From Branchiostoma belcheri (taxonomy: Eukaryota; Chordata; Leptocardii; Amphioxiformes; Branchiostomatidae), in NCBI RefSeq assembly GCF_001625305.1, contig NW_017802380.1, positions 2,409,785 to 2,473,784 on the forward strand: a DNA stretch of 64,000 nucleotides. The letters are read 5' to 3'. The translations under genes and the position numbers were made by a program. The notes beneath the pieces were generated by a model. That model saw only the letters and a list, made by a program, of their open reading frames with translations, searched no databases and had not been told where the DNA came from. Shown here piece by piece: positions 49,468 to 62,046 of this stretch (the first letter of the stretch is position 1; the number at the start of each line of letters is the position of its first letter).

Positions 49468-52240
49468 ACACCTGTGCCGGCATGCTATTGTGGCAGCAGA
49501 AGAAAGGCGAGCGCAAATTATGTGGGAGAAACAAGGGATGCAGAAATCTGTTTGTTGTCGTAACAGTCCAACACCTGTCTTTACCATCGCTGCTTTTCTT
49601 CACCGCCCAGAGAAAAGTTTTGTGTTCGAAAAGTCGGGGAGATGAAAAAGGCGGGTTTCTCTGTGTCTCCCTGCCCTTCCAAAGCACAGCCGCCCTGGTA
49701 ACAGAATCTGTTTTTGTATGGCTACTGATTAGCAGGGATAACTGTGCTACTGTTTTACACTCCCCATGTTATTAGGTCTGACCTGGGCGGCAGCCACACT
49801 CCTGTTTGGGGGATGCAAATGTAATTACACAAACCCTGTCAACAGTGACTGCAGGCCAGGTGCCCCCGCTCCCAGTGTCGGGATTCGAACCCCCAACCCC
49901 CAGACAGACTTCACAACACATGATTGATGGTTACGTGTACAGTGCAGCTCTGATTGCTCCTCCTGTTTCCCCCCTGAAGTGAGACCGTGCTGGTGATCCG
50001 AAGGCTGAACTCCTGAACCCAAAAGGTCTCTCCCGAGCTCCTGCTTTGACTGCTCTATTTCCCATGTTGAATTTCACACGACTGTGAAGGATGTGAAGAC
50101 AAAAACATGCAGATGACTTCTGTGGGAAACAGGGGGAACAAACAGGTCTGGCTGGCATGGTCAGTGATGCTAACCCTGGCCAAGAATCCAAGTCATGCAC
50201 CATAAACCCATCATCTGTAACCAATACCTATGCATTGGATTAGCTTCTGTGACCTGAAATAGTCTGTACTTGTTGAACAGTGTTTAAGGTGACATAAATG
50301 TATTCCTGAAGAGAATGAATGTCCAACTGTCATTAAAATTTGTGACGGTGAATCTTAATCCAGTTTTCTTTATTAGTTCTGGTGTATAAAAAGTCCCCCC
50401 ATATATCTATAGTCCAGATAAGGTTTAAGGTAAATCTTAAAAAGGCATGTCTCTAAAGGTAAGACAGAAGTAATCATCATCATACAAGTGGTTAGACTTA
50501 ATGAGTTTTTAAGGATTCTACACTCTGGAGACCCTTCTAATTTGTCAAGGGAATTCTGATGGTCTACCAGTGGCACTCACTTCCTGCCCTGCCCTGACAG
50601 TGACATGACAGGTCAGCCTGTTAGTGGGCCATTCCAATGAAATCATTTGGTTTTCAGACAAATAGCAATCCGAGATGAAATGTGAGAGCTAACCAAGGAA
50701 ATTGTTATGCCTTGGCATCTCCAAGGAGGGTTTTGTAAAAAGGTTATCCTTTATCTATTGTTTTTTTTTTCGCTGTCCGAGTTTGACATGACTACTGAAG
50801 AATGGCCCAGGAGGATTGTATACGCTAGAAATGCATATTGTTATCCCAAACAAGAGGCAAAGCAATCTGTGTGCTATTTTTGTGTACTCCAGTGTACTAC
50901 AGTGGCACCAGTCAGTGAGATCAACGGCTCACTTTTAAACTTCCCAGTGTTTTCAAACACTGGGAAGTTTACATTGAAAGTAGTACTAAGGACCAAGGTC
51001 TTCATAAGTGGGAAACTTTTATCTCCGGAGAGAGAGGAGAAATTACAAAGAGCTAACAGCCGACTTTCTTGTATCACCATCTCCCCACTTCAACCAACAC
51101 GTAGGCACAGCTGGAATCATCTTTAAGTGCTGCGGATGCAACAGGGACTGCTGTTCTCATGATGAGACCTTCCATCACGCTGGGACAAATAACAAGGACA
51201 AAGTCCTCAGAGACTCAGGCATACATACAGCAGAGGCCTTGATGGGAGTTGATTCAATACACGCACTTCTACTTCTACTGAAACTAGGCTCCCATATATC
51301 TCCTAATGCAACCCACTCACGGAAAAGCGGGCCACTCTTTTCTAATATTTCATGGTTTTTGAGGATTACTGTAAAGTAATAAGTTGGAAGGAGATGCATT
51401 TCTGGAATAAACAGCAGAATAGAGGAAACCGAAAACTAGGACACTTCTTAGAAGAGTTACTCTCATTCGAGACTTGTAATGTTCACAACTAGGCAATACA
51501 GTCTAGACAAGAGCATCTACAAAGCACTTATGTATTGAACATGGCCCAAAAATAACCTCCTAGACTGATGGAAATGTGCTTTGAAGTCTGTTTTCTCTGT
51601 TGCATAGAGCACAATCATCATCATCTTCTTCATGTTTGCCACATTTCAGTGCCGCATGTCCTCGACCTTCCTATCTGTCTGTCTGTCTGAGTTTAGAGGT
51701 ATAGACTTTGTGTTATATTGAGAATGGACAATTTTTTAACTAATGAACACAATTGTCTTCCTTGGGTACTTTTGGAATCTGTTAGATTGAAACAAAAGAA
51801 CTTTTCCAAATTGAATTTTTAATGATATTATTGAAGCAGTTTGATATAGTTGAATTGAATAAGGATACATTTCTATATGCCCTTTCATATGATCCAAAAT
51901 ATCAAACACGATATTTTCTACCAATCTATCATTGTGGTTATTAGAACTATACCACTTTGAACCCCTAGATTCCACACACCCCACCATTTGCACCCATACC
52001 AGCCTTACCTCCAATCAATTTATCAATGATATTGAAATGTCTTTCAGCGCCATATGGAAGGTGCCTTTGCCATGTTAGATATCTCACAAATCTGCCATCA
52101 TCGTTTTAGGCACTGTTGTAAAAGCCTGGCCTGTTTGTTTTGGAACGCTTCACAATTCCAGCTGACACCGACTTATATCACACCATACACACTAGTATGT
52201 CATAGGCCAGCCAGCTCAGGGATTGGGGTGTGGGGAAACC
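49468..52240. other. Unique noncoding sequence
   Basis: No convincing gene. An octamer ATGCAAAT lies at 49,813-49,820. A plus frame at 50,707-51,126 and opposing minus frames are unidentifiable and straddle the hairpin at 50,936. A CTGT tetramer run is at about 51,674-51,689. GGGCCATTCCAATGAAAT at about 50,632 vaguely resembles the end of the 42,875 MITE family. Confidence 0.3.
50936..50971. other. Perfect 17-bp inverted repeat with 2-base spacer
   Basis: TAAACTTCCCAGTGTTT and AAACACTGGGAAGTTTA are exact reverse complements separated only by TC. The spacer is too short for a microRNA precursor. It may be a recent inverted duplication or fold-back insertion. Confidence 0.95.
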
Positions 52241-52430
52241 TAGCCTCTACCAGGCTTCGGGAGGCGGTGAGACATTGACCAAACAGAGAGATAACATGCT
52301 GGGGGAGTTGGTCCGCACACGGTTGCGACAAACTGTACTTTACTAGTGGACCAACTCCCCTGGCATGTTACCTCTCTATTTGGTCAATGTCTACTATTTC
52401 CAGCCGCCTCCCGAAGCCTGGTAGAGGCTA
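52241..52430. mobile_element. Hairpin MITE with TAGCCTCTACCAGG ends, 190 bp
   Basis: TAGCCTCTACCAGGCTTCGG and GAGGCGG at the left mirror CCGCCTC and CCGAAGCCTGGTAGAGGCTA at the right. Similarity continues inward through ACATTGACCAAA/TTTGGTCAATGT, GAGAGATAACATGC/GCATGTTACCTCTC and GGAGTTGGTCC/GGACCAACTCC. Nearly the whole element can fold into one stem. There is no coding frame. A related element is at 62,461-62,685. Confidence 0.85.
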
Positions 52431-52433
52431 TGG

Positions 52434-52532
52434 TGTACTTAACTAGTGAAGTACCAACTCCCCGGCATGTTATCTCTCTATTTGGTGAATGTCTACTCTT
52501 TCCAGCCGCCTCTCGAGGCCTGGTAGAGGCTA
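52434..52532 (+). mobile_element. Extra right arm of the same MITE, directly adjacent
   Basis: From TGTACTTAACTAGTG the sequence repeats, with about 90% identity by eye, the loop and right arm of the preceding element (52,335-52,430) and ends again in CCTGGTAGAGGCTA. It is a direct ~100-bp tandem copy, giving a one-and-a-half-copy structure. The duplicate arm has changes such as TCTCGAGGCC for TCCCGAAGCC. Confidence 0.85.
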
Positions 52533-53240
52533 GAGAGCCCGGGATCTGTTTTATTTTTGCGAAGGGACATTTATAAGTGTGAACTCTCCGCGGCTTCTGA
52601 GACAGTTGTTTATTACGGAAGGTAAGGTGAGGATGACAGATGACTGCAGACATCGCTGCAAACTGTAAAACACGTCTCCGCTCCTGTATTTGCAGATCTT
52701 TGCACCCCTGCGGTGCACAGGTACCATTTTTATCCGCGGTATGACTCTATATGAGGGGGCGGGGCGCCGTTTTTAGGCACGATCGGGCCATCCGAGCCGG
52801 GTTTAACATAGGAGGAGGGGATGCCAGTATACATAGGACCGTCGCGAGAAGAATGTTTGAAAGTCCAATATTTGTTCTGGACATGTGTGACCCCGGGCGC
52901 ATGGGCGAACCCAGGGGCAGGGGTGAGGAATGAAAGCTCCGCCAGATGCGGACGAGTACTGACATCCGCCCCCTCCCGGGGGTGGTTCCTCCCCTCCTCT
53001 TCTCTTCATCTCTCGTTAGCTCTCCCCGAGCGTGACGTTGCGACAAGTGTCCTCTTCCTTCTCTCAGGAGGAGGCAGGGATTCCCACAGAGGGTGTTTCT
53101 CCATCTCCCTCCTTTGTTTGCACATCTCTTGTCTATACCGCGGATGTTTTCCAAATAAAATATTTGGTTAAGCCGCATTGGCAAAGGGCGGTCGGGAGCA
53201 GCGTGTTTTCCAGATTAGAGTAACGTAAAGTACAGGCGAG
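52533..53240 (+). promoter_or_regulatory. GC/CpG-rich block with GC-box, possible promoter
   Basis: CTATAT (52,747-52,752) and a GC box GGGGGCGGGGC (52,755-52,765) sit in a CpG-rich block. Upstream, AAG/GTAAGGTGAG at about 52,619-52,631 is a strong splice-donor-like site. A perfect inverted repeat CCAAATA-AAA-TATTTGG is at 53,151-53,167. Frames here are open on both strands because of GC content. This could be a promoter with a noncoding first exon, or simply a CpG-rich patch. No coding exon follows that I can identify. Confidence 0.3.
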
Positions 53241-56082
53241 AGGGCGCGGAGGGTCTCGTTTAGAATTTGTTAGATCAATATTTCCCACAAAGATATCCCT
53301 CTTAGCTTTTACCCATATGGCGAACGCGTTGTTCGGTCCAAAAAGTCAACAGACGAAAAGGAAAATACTTCAGCTGATTTTTAAGGGACCACTTTATTTG
53401 GAGTATTTGATCTCCTTGCTCTGTTTGAAGAAGAGATGGACTTACCAGGCCGAACCGTTGCCCCGGTGTGAAATCCAAGACTCTTACGGTGAGGGAAAAT
53501 AGAAAACAAGGCCTGTGCCAGCCTTGGATCAAAGTAACGACTGTTCATGATATATTCGCTGGTAACATTCCTCTTAGTTCTTTGTGGATAAACTCATCCG
53601 CAGGGATCGCTAAATAAAGAGGATTACTGACTACCAAAGCAGGAAAGGCGGTTTGGCATCTATCTTGTCCCAATACTCCCACCCCTCCCTCTGCGAAGTT
53701 GATTTTACAGATTCTTTATTGACTCAACAAAAAGGTCAGGGACTTTTGTATGGTCATCTACAACTAAAGATCTAACGAAGCCAAATACGTGTATGAATAG
53801 AGTCATCCTACTCACAGAATATATGTCAGCGGCAACAGTAAAGGTTTAACTATTCTCTAAATATGTAGTCTCTAGTATTTAAACATTCTTTGATGTATTT
53901 CCCTTTTTGAACACTGTATCGGTTAACTCCCCCCGAGAATGTGATTGAATTTATCTATAGGATCTAATGTATTGAAATCAGTTGAACAAGCGGAAAGAAA
54001 AGTGAACAGCAATTTACGTTAGTTCTCTTCAGAAGGGAGGGTAACTAACCTCTTCCTCAGAGCGGCTATATAAGCCCTCGCCAATGTTTCTACAATAACA
54101 ATCAGCAAACCATGTCATGTTTGTGGTGAAAGTTAATTAGGACAAATCAATAGCAGCCCGACGTGCCCTGTGTGATTACTGTGGGTGATCGCCCGAGTGG
54201 GGGTTCAGAATCCTCCCGCGGTCGGGTATAATATTGTAGTGGCCTGTATTACAGTTCGGAGTTTTCCAATAATAGTGTAGTGAATCATCAGTGAACATAA
54301 CGGTTTCATTTACACGTTAGGTTGGGCTACACTGCAGATTGCCACAACCGTAGGGAGAAGGGTTTGGAGATGTACAACCAAATCAAGACAACGTCATTTT
54401 ATACCAGTGATGCTTTTAAAATTAACGTCCGAAGTCTCATATTTCCAGAATTAAAGCTTTGAAGTATTTTACCCAAAAGGCTTTGAGTGATTTTACAGAC
54501 CAGAACAGTTTTAGTACTGCTGTCAGGGCGTCCTTCTATTCTTGGACACCCTAAGTCGGTCAGTCGGCGGGCACCAGAGCCCAGAACGTGCCAGAACCTG
54601 GTATGTCCCAATAAACGTAACTGATACGCTGTAATCTGGGAGTTAACTTTCGATCCGTTTACATCTTGACCCTCGGAAAGTTTGTTGCTTGCTGTCATTA
54701 CCGGCGATCCCGCCCCCTTTGGGAGACTTCAAGTCAGAATGAAACCCCATTCCCCGGAAAATCTTGGACGCTTTCCAAGAGTAACGGCTTCCCGGCGGGC
54801 AGGGATGTGGAAAAAGAGGGGAGCACAGTTTGGGAGTCAATAAAACGCTACCACTTGCCGCACTTATGGGCGGTGGCCCATTATAGTAATTGGCCGTAAT
54901 CTTTTACTGTGTTAACTTTCACCGAGGCGTGAAGGATCTTCCGTAGGACAAGCTCTTGTGGCCGTGCCTCTTTCTTATCTTGAAGGTCAAACCAAGGCTT
55001 TACGTGTCTACTACATCTTTGAGACAGGTAGCCTGTATTCTAGCGCAAGTGTGAAGCAGTTTTAACACAGACTGATTCCAGTTTCAATACAGGGAGACGG
55101 CTGGCATTTCAAACAATGGGCCGGGATCGACGAACTCAATGGCAAAAGTCGATACAGCACGAGCAAATATAGTCTTCCTGTCATTACTTCCGTAACCTAA
55201 CATTGCCCCTATCGTACAGGGAGATGCCGCGGCGTCGCCTGCCAGGTAATTACTCGGATGATCGTGACAGTTCGCTTAAGGGAACCGAAAAATGTCGATA
55301 CACTTTCACATCTGTTGATCGCTGAGATATTTAGTATGTATTGAACAGGTTTACTTCATTCCCAGGCGAAAAGTACATCGGCAAAACGTCGCGAAAGTTC
55401 TGACAGTTAGAGGGGAACTTGAGCCACTTGGTTTCCAAGTCAATTTAGACGATTTGCCTTCTACAGAGCAGTAGCTTGGAGGTGGTAACTACCGATCGGT
55501 TATGATTGATTTCCAAATAATCTTGATTTTAAACAGCGCTATGCCTGTTAGCGACGCTTTCTGTTTCTCACTGATAAGTTCCAGCAATGAGAGTGTTTGT
55601 CAGTGTATAGATAGTGTATAGATGTTAGGGTACAACTGTTATATTTAATGTGTTTGACTTCTAGGTGTTGACTACATCGTTTAAAGATTATGTTAATCAA
55701 TGTGCTTATTTTCAAGATTACAGTTCCTTCTTTTTTTGCTCAGAGACCATCTGCTGTATAGAAGATTTGACAGAGTTCGAAAGATTATTTCTGAAGACAG
55801 ACAAAATACAGATTTTGATCATCTGTGTCAACAGCGGTCTGTCCTTGACTCTTGGAAGTGTAGGTAGCGATACCAGCGTCTCAATCATCCCCACCGTTCC
55901 CTACAGAGCGTCCCGTGGATTCTCTTCCGCTGGTACCGCCCAGTTTAGCACAGGATTGTATTGCCAGAACTTTCTTTCCGAATCTGTCAGAAGGGGGAGG
56001 GGGTTAATATATATCCAAGCAGATCTTTCGGTGGCCAGGCAGTATCTATTTGCCAGGCAGTTACAATTTGCCACCCGTTAGG
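53241..56082. other. Unique, moderately CpG-rich noncoding sequence
   Basis: The plus frame from 53,317 (starting MANALFGPKSQQTKRK) is short and unidentifiable. No RNA gene or repeat recognised. CpG-containing words are frequent at 54,150-55,600. Confidence 0.3.
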
Positions 56083-56143
56083 TATAAAAACACCTACGAA
56101 TACGCCAAAAGTACGCCCAAGTCCAAACCTCTGCTTGGAGAGT
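56083..56143 (+). mobile_element. Partial right end of ACTCTCC-type MITE
   Basis: AAACCTCTGCTTGGAGAGT (ending 56,143), preceded by a degenerate TATAAAAACACCTACGAATACG-like version of the interior, matches the right ends at 58,465 and 62,237. No left end was found. The interior is more diverged than in the other copies. Confidence 0.65.
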
Positions 56144-56192
56144 AGAGGGGGGCAACAAACTCGTAAATTTCCCAATACCAGCATAAGTAGGA

Positions 56193-56222
56193 CCAAGAAG
56201 GTTTTATTTTAAACCTCCTTGG
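56193..56222. other. 12-bp hairpin, one mismatch
   Basis: CCAAGAAGGTTT and AAACCTCCTTGG pair around TATTTT with one mismatched (G-T-type) position. It lies 50 bases past the partial MITE end and has no assigned role. Confidence 0.8.
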
Positions 56223-58275
56223 TAGGACGGGGATTACACAGGGTTCAACAATTCGCAGCGTCATCTTTAGCCGCAGTGATCAGGCATTAACCCACGGCCA
56301 GGCTTTAATCCCACAAGTTTTCTCGCCATCATCTCTCTTACTGATTTAGAACGTGGCAGGAATGTAAGAAGAAGTCGGAAACATGTTGACCACACATGTT
56401 AGCGAGGGAATCACGCCCGAGACTGCAGTGACATCTCTTGATGTATGATCCTGGGACAGAGATGGAAGAAAAAGTGAAAGATGCACGTGCCCAAGATGGC
56501 AACCAGGGTCCACTGGCCGTGAGAAGTGGCGAGTCCCGACCCCCGAACAAACAAGCACCCGGGAGGTCTGGGACAAGCTGATGGGCCCAGAATGTGGATG
56601 GATGGATGGGCCGGGAATAAAACGTGTGGAGAGGTGGTGACAGAAAAGGAACCTTGGTTAACGCTTCTCACACGCTATTTCCTGAAAGGTTACATTCTTT
56701 TCAGCCACACTTAGGTGAGAGAATGCCGGATCAACTTCACCTTGTCTTATCTTCATCATAATTTATCCTTTTGTCTGGGCATTTCTGTCAGACACGTCTG
56801 GCACGCTGTCAGTGATAGCTAGATATATCGTCATTTGAAAAAAGAAATGACTGGAGCCCCTATTCAGTGCCGCTCTAGACACATGCACATCTCTGTGAGT
56901 GAGAGCTACAACCAGAAAACTGCCAGTAAACCAAGTTGGTTAGACCATACTCCTCGGTGTAACAATGTAATTTCTACCTTTTGTTAGATTTGCCACTTAC
57001 ATACAACTGCAAACTTTTCGACGATCATCGCGTATTAACGGCAACGCCTTCCTCTGTCCGCGAAAAGGGAAATATCTCGGCTGTATCCACCAACCCTGAC
57101 CTTAACCTTCTAAGACACTATGTACACTTACTCATTAAGATTTAACAGTTCTGAAGCACCTTGAATAAATGGACAAATGTATGTAACTGGCTATACATAC
57201 ATGCGAACCAAATCGTCCTCCAAATCACCCACGCACACATAGGACGGAATTCTTGGTAGTCATCAATTTAAATTTACAGTCCTACAAAAATACCAGTAGT
57301 GAATCTTGTTGAATGATTTGACTGCATTCTAGTCATTCTTCTTAGAGGATAAATTACTCAATCTATAAATTATGACGTTCTTTATTGAGATATATATAAA
57401 CGAAAAAAACACACGACCAAAACGTCTTATGCAACAATCACATGAAACTACATGTACATATTCGAAGACACAGTAACATTGACAATATGAATATCTTAAG
57501 TCGAAAATGGATTCCGACCACCAAATGCATAAAAGGATAAAAGTTGTTTTATCATTTTTGAACGGGTATACATAATATTACACATAAAAGTTTTTGTGAA
57601 AGTGTATTTCATTATATTGTGCAAATGGATACTCAGATTCTGAATTTGTTTTGACGGTTTTGAGGATGTGGTTACGAGATAACGGTTGGGCTCGGGCCGA
57701 ATCTACCTGACAAGAATAAATGGCTGTTTATACCACAAACCGGACTTGGGGCTATTTTGTCAGTCAGTCAGTATCTATCGCCAGTGGCAACAGGTCTACC
57801 CGCCTGGCCTTCCTGGTTAGGGGGTGTCATTGGTAATGACTTTCGATTGGACGAAATTTCGATTTTTGAGAAAGTCTCCCTGCCTTTGGGCTGAAATTGG
57901 CCCAACTTCCAACCCGTCGTGGAACCGTGCTTCGATCGCCTCGCATAAATCAGGAGTCCAAACGAGATGGTCGATCTGATGAGAGCCCGATGCCGGTTTC
58001 ATCAAGGCCCGGAGACTTCGGGGACGGCTGAAAAATCGGTTTCTCCGCTCGCGTGTGATTGAACTTGGAGCGGTTCTAATTCCAGTGTAGGGGCGGTGGT
58101 GAGATCGCGGTCCTGATTAAGGTTCGATTGGTCGTACATCTACATGTGATGTATCCGATTCGCCCGGACAAAGTAGACATAGGAACATCGGGGGCACGTG
58201 AAACATCAACGATGCATGGAAGAGATCCCGTCAACAATTTACGTTAACCTGTCTATAAGACGTCGGGTGTAAAGT
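56223..58275. other. Unique noncoding sequence
   Basis: No gene recognised. A GGAT tetramer run is at about 56,596-56,609. 57,200-57,620 is very AT-rich. 57,660-58,250 is more balanced and CpG-containing, possibly regulatory. Confidence 0.3.
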
Positions 58276-58465
58276 ACTTTCCAAACAGAGGTTTGGGCCT
58301 TATTTTTGGCGTATTTTAGGCTTTTTTAAAGCGGGGTTTCGTTTTTGCAATGGATTTTTTTTTGAGGGATGGGGAAAAATTCCAGTGAAAAAAGAAACCC
58401 CAATAAAAAAGCCTAAAAAAAACGCCAAACATGCAAGCCAAAACCCAAACCTCTGCTTGGAGAGT
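58276..58465. mobile_element. Hairpin MITE with ACTYTCCAAGCAGAGG ends, 190 bp
   Basis: The left end ACTTTCCAAACAGAGGTTTGG mirrors the right end CCAAACCTCTGCTTGGAGAGT. The arms TTTTAGGCTTTTTTA...CGGGGTTTC and GAAACCCC...TAAAAAAGCCTA pair, so most of the element folds into one stem. Noncoding. Same length as the copy at 62,047. Confidence 0.85.
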
Positions 58466-58471
58466 ACTAGT

Positions 58472-58536
58472 ATGTTGGGTTTGGTGAAAAAAAAAAGATT
58501 CCAGTGCAAAAAAGAAACCCCGATAAAAAGAAATTT
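58472..58536 (+). mobile_element. Extra partial arm of the same MITE
   Basis: Immediately after the complete copy, TTTGGTGAAAAAA...CCAGTGCAAAAAAGAAACCCC...GATAAAAA repeats the inner right arm of the family (compare 62,150-62,190). The terminal CTCTGCTTGGAGAGT is missing. Another one-and-a-half-copy structure, as at 52.4 kb. Confidence 0.75.
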
Positions 58537-61500
58537 GGGACTCTTAACTGGATCATGTCTCTGTGCCAATGAAAACTAGTTTTTCAGTGTCTAGTTACAG
58601 TTTCAGGACCGCTGACGCAGCGAGAACGATTCCTTGTGTGGGTCATTGTTCTACTTTTCTCCTTTCTCTTGCGTAAAATCATCGCGATGGTCGCCGCGGC
58701 TGAGTTTGCAATTATCACGGAAACAGGTCGTCAAATCCTCGCTAGAGGTTCATTCATTAAGTGACCCATTTTGTGTGTGTAAACAACATAAATTCTATCC
58801 TATAACTTATAAGTTCTACGTTGGCTAAAGATGTAATAGTTAATGTTATAGGTGTTACGCGTGCCTGTTCGCACTTTGCTACAATCATTTAAAAAATGTG
58901 TCAATCTGTGATGTGCTATTGTGATTTAGATTCCAGGAAACTTTATTTAGATGTCAGCTACCGGAAAGTGTGCTGCCGTGTAACCCTATCTTTTTTTTGT
59001 GTCCACGTCTATAAATTTCCACCTTTCATCGCGCAACACCGTGTCACGAGATACCCTACAAAACATCACTGGCGAGCCTCCTCAGAACAAAGGAGAGATT
59101 TGTGGCCTCCGGGACCAAAAACGAAATCAAATCGATTGCTCGTTCCAAATTCTTTTGAGTAGGACAAAATAATTTACGTATTATGCATAAATCAAGGAGA
59201 TTGTATTGGCTCCACTTGTCGATGGGGGCAAATGGGATGAGGTATGGCCGCGAGACTTCGGAGTCAGTAAACTTCGAGGAACGCATTTGTCTTACTTCGT
59301 ATCGCGGCGGGGGTGAGGTCTGCGGAAGGTTCATAATTGATTTATCTTACAGTTACGAATGCTCCGTGCAGCTCAACACGATACGGAACAATCCAATACA
59401 GGACAAAGGAGTTAGTCGACCCCGGCATAGTGTATGCATTGGAACGCAGGACGACTTTGCGTCTGAAAATGATAAAACAAATATGACTGGCACAGTTATT
59501 TAACTTAATGATGTAGCACATCATCGTATAAGTTGACAAGACACACGAATGCACAACATTAGATAACATGCTTTATAGAACAAGGGCAACATACCTTAGT
59601 AACACGCCAGTGAACAATGAAGCAGAGCACACAAAAATAACAGAGACGACAACAATGAATTATAAAGAAAATGTTGACAAATTGTTTATTGTTGACAAAT
59701 CAAAGTTAAAACACCTGTAGTGTACATGGACTTACCGTACTTAACGCTATAGAATGTACTATCGCTATAAAGATGCCAATGTGCGTCTTTCCGAATCACA
59801 TGTTCAGATAACAGAAATAGTGTACTGGTATTAGAAAACCGAGTCACATTCTCCGATTACCTTTTTACAGATTATCCTGAACCACATTTCTAGCAGTGAA
59901 AGATTTGTTTCAGTCGCATGATTATAACCGAATTTGTTCGCTTATATCCTACAGAGATGTACCTACACTTGAACCTGAAGCCTTGTTCTGAGCTAAAGAA
60001 CTATGAATGCCAAGGGTGGCCTGACCTCAAAATACTCTTGTACAGTGCATCTGAGTTTATCTCTCTGAACTCTCCAACCTCTTTCATACGGCGTCAAAGT
60101 AAAGCCTTTGGCCACAAAGTGCGGCTTGCGTGAAGAATGAATTCTGCAAAAGACTTTGACTTTGATGAACCTTCACAAAAAGCCTCTCTAAGGGCAAGGT
60201 TTTTGGATCGGGAACTTCATAAATGCTTTTCTTTCGGGCGGCAAAGAATTCAAGACTTTCCGGCGCAACCTTTGCTTCAGGTCGAAACCTGTGAATGTTT
60301 TTCAGTGTAACTTGTCGGTTTATCGTGTAGGAATGTTTAACCACAGGTCGCCAGCTGGCAAAAGATGCAGAACGTCATTCGTGACTTTTAAATCTTGTCT
60401 CTGGTTAGGTGGCACTAACTATCTGTATAACAGTGTGGGTCAAGCGCACTTTCTGCGGATTATCCTCTCTTCCTTTGGACGTCACATGCACGCTTTTGAC
60501 TAAGATTTAATTGACTGGAGGGGTGCTCCAAAATGTCAAAACTCTTCGGTTGTCTCTAAAGTTTTGAAAAAAAAAGAAAAACTTCCAAAACTTTGCAATC
60601 AGACATCTTCACCTTATCAGCAAAACTGGCATTTTGCGTCAGAACTATATATATTTCCTATCATATCACACGCCTGTTAACAGAACTGCCCACGCCTCCT
60701 ACAGTTACAGCTGCCTATCATAGTGATCAATGGCTAACAACTAAAAGACGTCAGCTTCCTACTCGTCTCTACTGCCTTATCTTGTCACACGTTAGAAATG
60801 GGTTAAAGATCACATCTCTAGCACTACACGCGGTGCACTACAACCCAGTTCCTTATCGCTTTTGGCTCTAAACTGGAGATAGCGGGCTAGACGGAATATT
60901 CATATTAATCTATTTTTGACGAGACAGAAGTTGCAAAAAATTTAAAGACCACATATTACATTACATACATACATACATGTACATTACCACAAAGTTACAT
61001 ATTACAGTTTTTGACAGAGGATCAAGAATTCAACGAGTACATAATGAGATAAGTGTTGTGTTTACAGTTGACTTATACGCCGGAGCAACTTAACTGACAA
61101 CTATAGACCCACCCCGTACCTACTTACTGATCACCCTTCTAAACTTCTATTAATGCGGACATCATGAGGACCGGATGAGTCATTGCTTCTACGCCCTACT
61201 ACAAATTAGGTTACATATCTTCGGTCGGAAGATATTGAATAGCATTACACACATGAAGAATGAGGAGAAAATTGTGTTAATGTTTCTGGGAGTTCTTCTT
61301 AGTTGAATAAGGCGGTCACAGGGGCAGAGCGCAGATTTCTCGGAGGAGCACCCCCGCTGTGACACGCTACATTTTCACTTTGTTTTGACAAACGTTCGAC
61401 GACATCTCGGAGTAATAAATTACCTCGCCCAGTGCGTGTTCTGTGTAGATAGCACGTCCGGGAGGACATTTTGTCCTTCTGTTTACTGGGAAACAAATGC

Positions 61501-62046
61501 CCTCCCTCGAAAAAAGCCCGGGGCAGTGCCGTACAGCCGCACGCAATATGCACCTGCATGGTGACATTTCCCTACCCCCCCTCTGCACTGCGGGCGGTGC
61601 ATTCTTCATTTTACCGCTTCACTGACTCTTTCGTGCCTTTATTACTAAGCGGTGTGGCAATTTGTTAGAAGTTCGTGGGGTCGTCCTAAATTCCCACCCA
61701 TCAAATGAGTTTTACAGCAGTCATTTTAGATTTGCAGACATCCATGACCGCGCATGCTAAGTTTTCTAGTGGTTATTACATTCGTCCTCTTCGTCCTTTT
61801 TCGTCATATGTATGCGGGGAGCTTCACACTTGCATAACTGAGACTGCCATGACTCATGAGTCTTAGACAACAGCATAGTGACCGCGTGTGCGATGACTTT
61901 AAAGAAAAAGAATTTAGAAGCTCCCAGAGTGAGTGACAAGTGAGTTAAAGATTCCTCAAGAGCTAGTTAAACTTCTCGCATTCATGCTGCTGAAGCCGGA
62001 CGCATGACGTTTTCGACTTTTTTTGTCGTCAATGGAGAGAAGAGTT
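58537..62046. other. Unique sequence, several balanced CpG-containing blocks
   Basis: No identifiable gene. 59,030-59,480 is GC-balanced and open on both strands without a recognisable domain. A TACA tetramer run lies at about 60,963-60,978. 61,290-61,620 is GC- and CpG-richer. Regulatory DNA is possible, unproven. Confidence 0.3.

Noticed and set aside
49880-49893. GGGATTCGAACCC, a tRNA B-box on the minus strand
   Set aside because: The T-stem pairs only partly, no A-box lies at the right distance and no cloverleaf can be drawn. At best a remote tRNA-derived fragment.
50620-50650. GGGCCATTCCAATGAAAT as an end of the GGGCTGTTCCATT MITE
   Set aside because: Only a partial match and no opposite end within several hundred bases.
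53317-53502. 61-codon plus frame beginning MANALFGPK
   Set aside because: Short, opposed by an open minus frame and with no known motif. Proximity to the CpG-rich block is the only support.
59056-59503. Opposed 92- and 106-codon frames
   Set aside because: Both strands open, with no family resemblance or splice context; composition is the simplest explanation.
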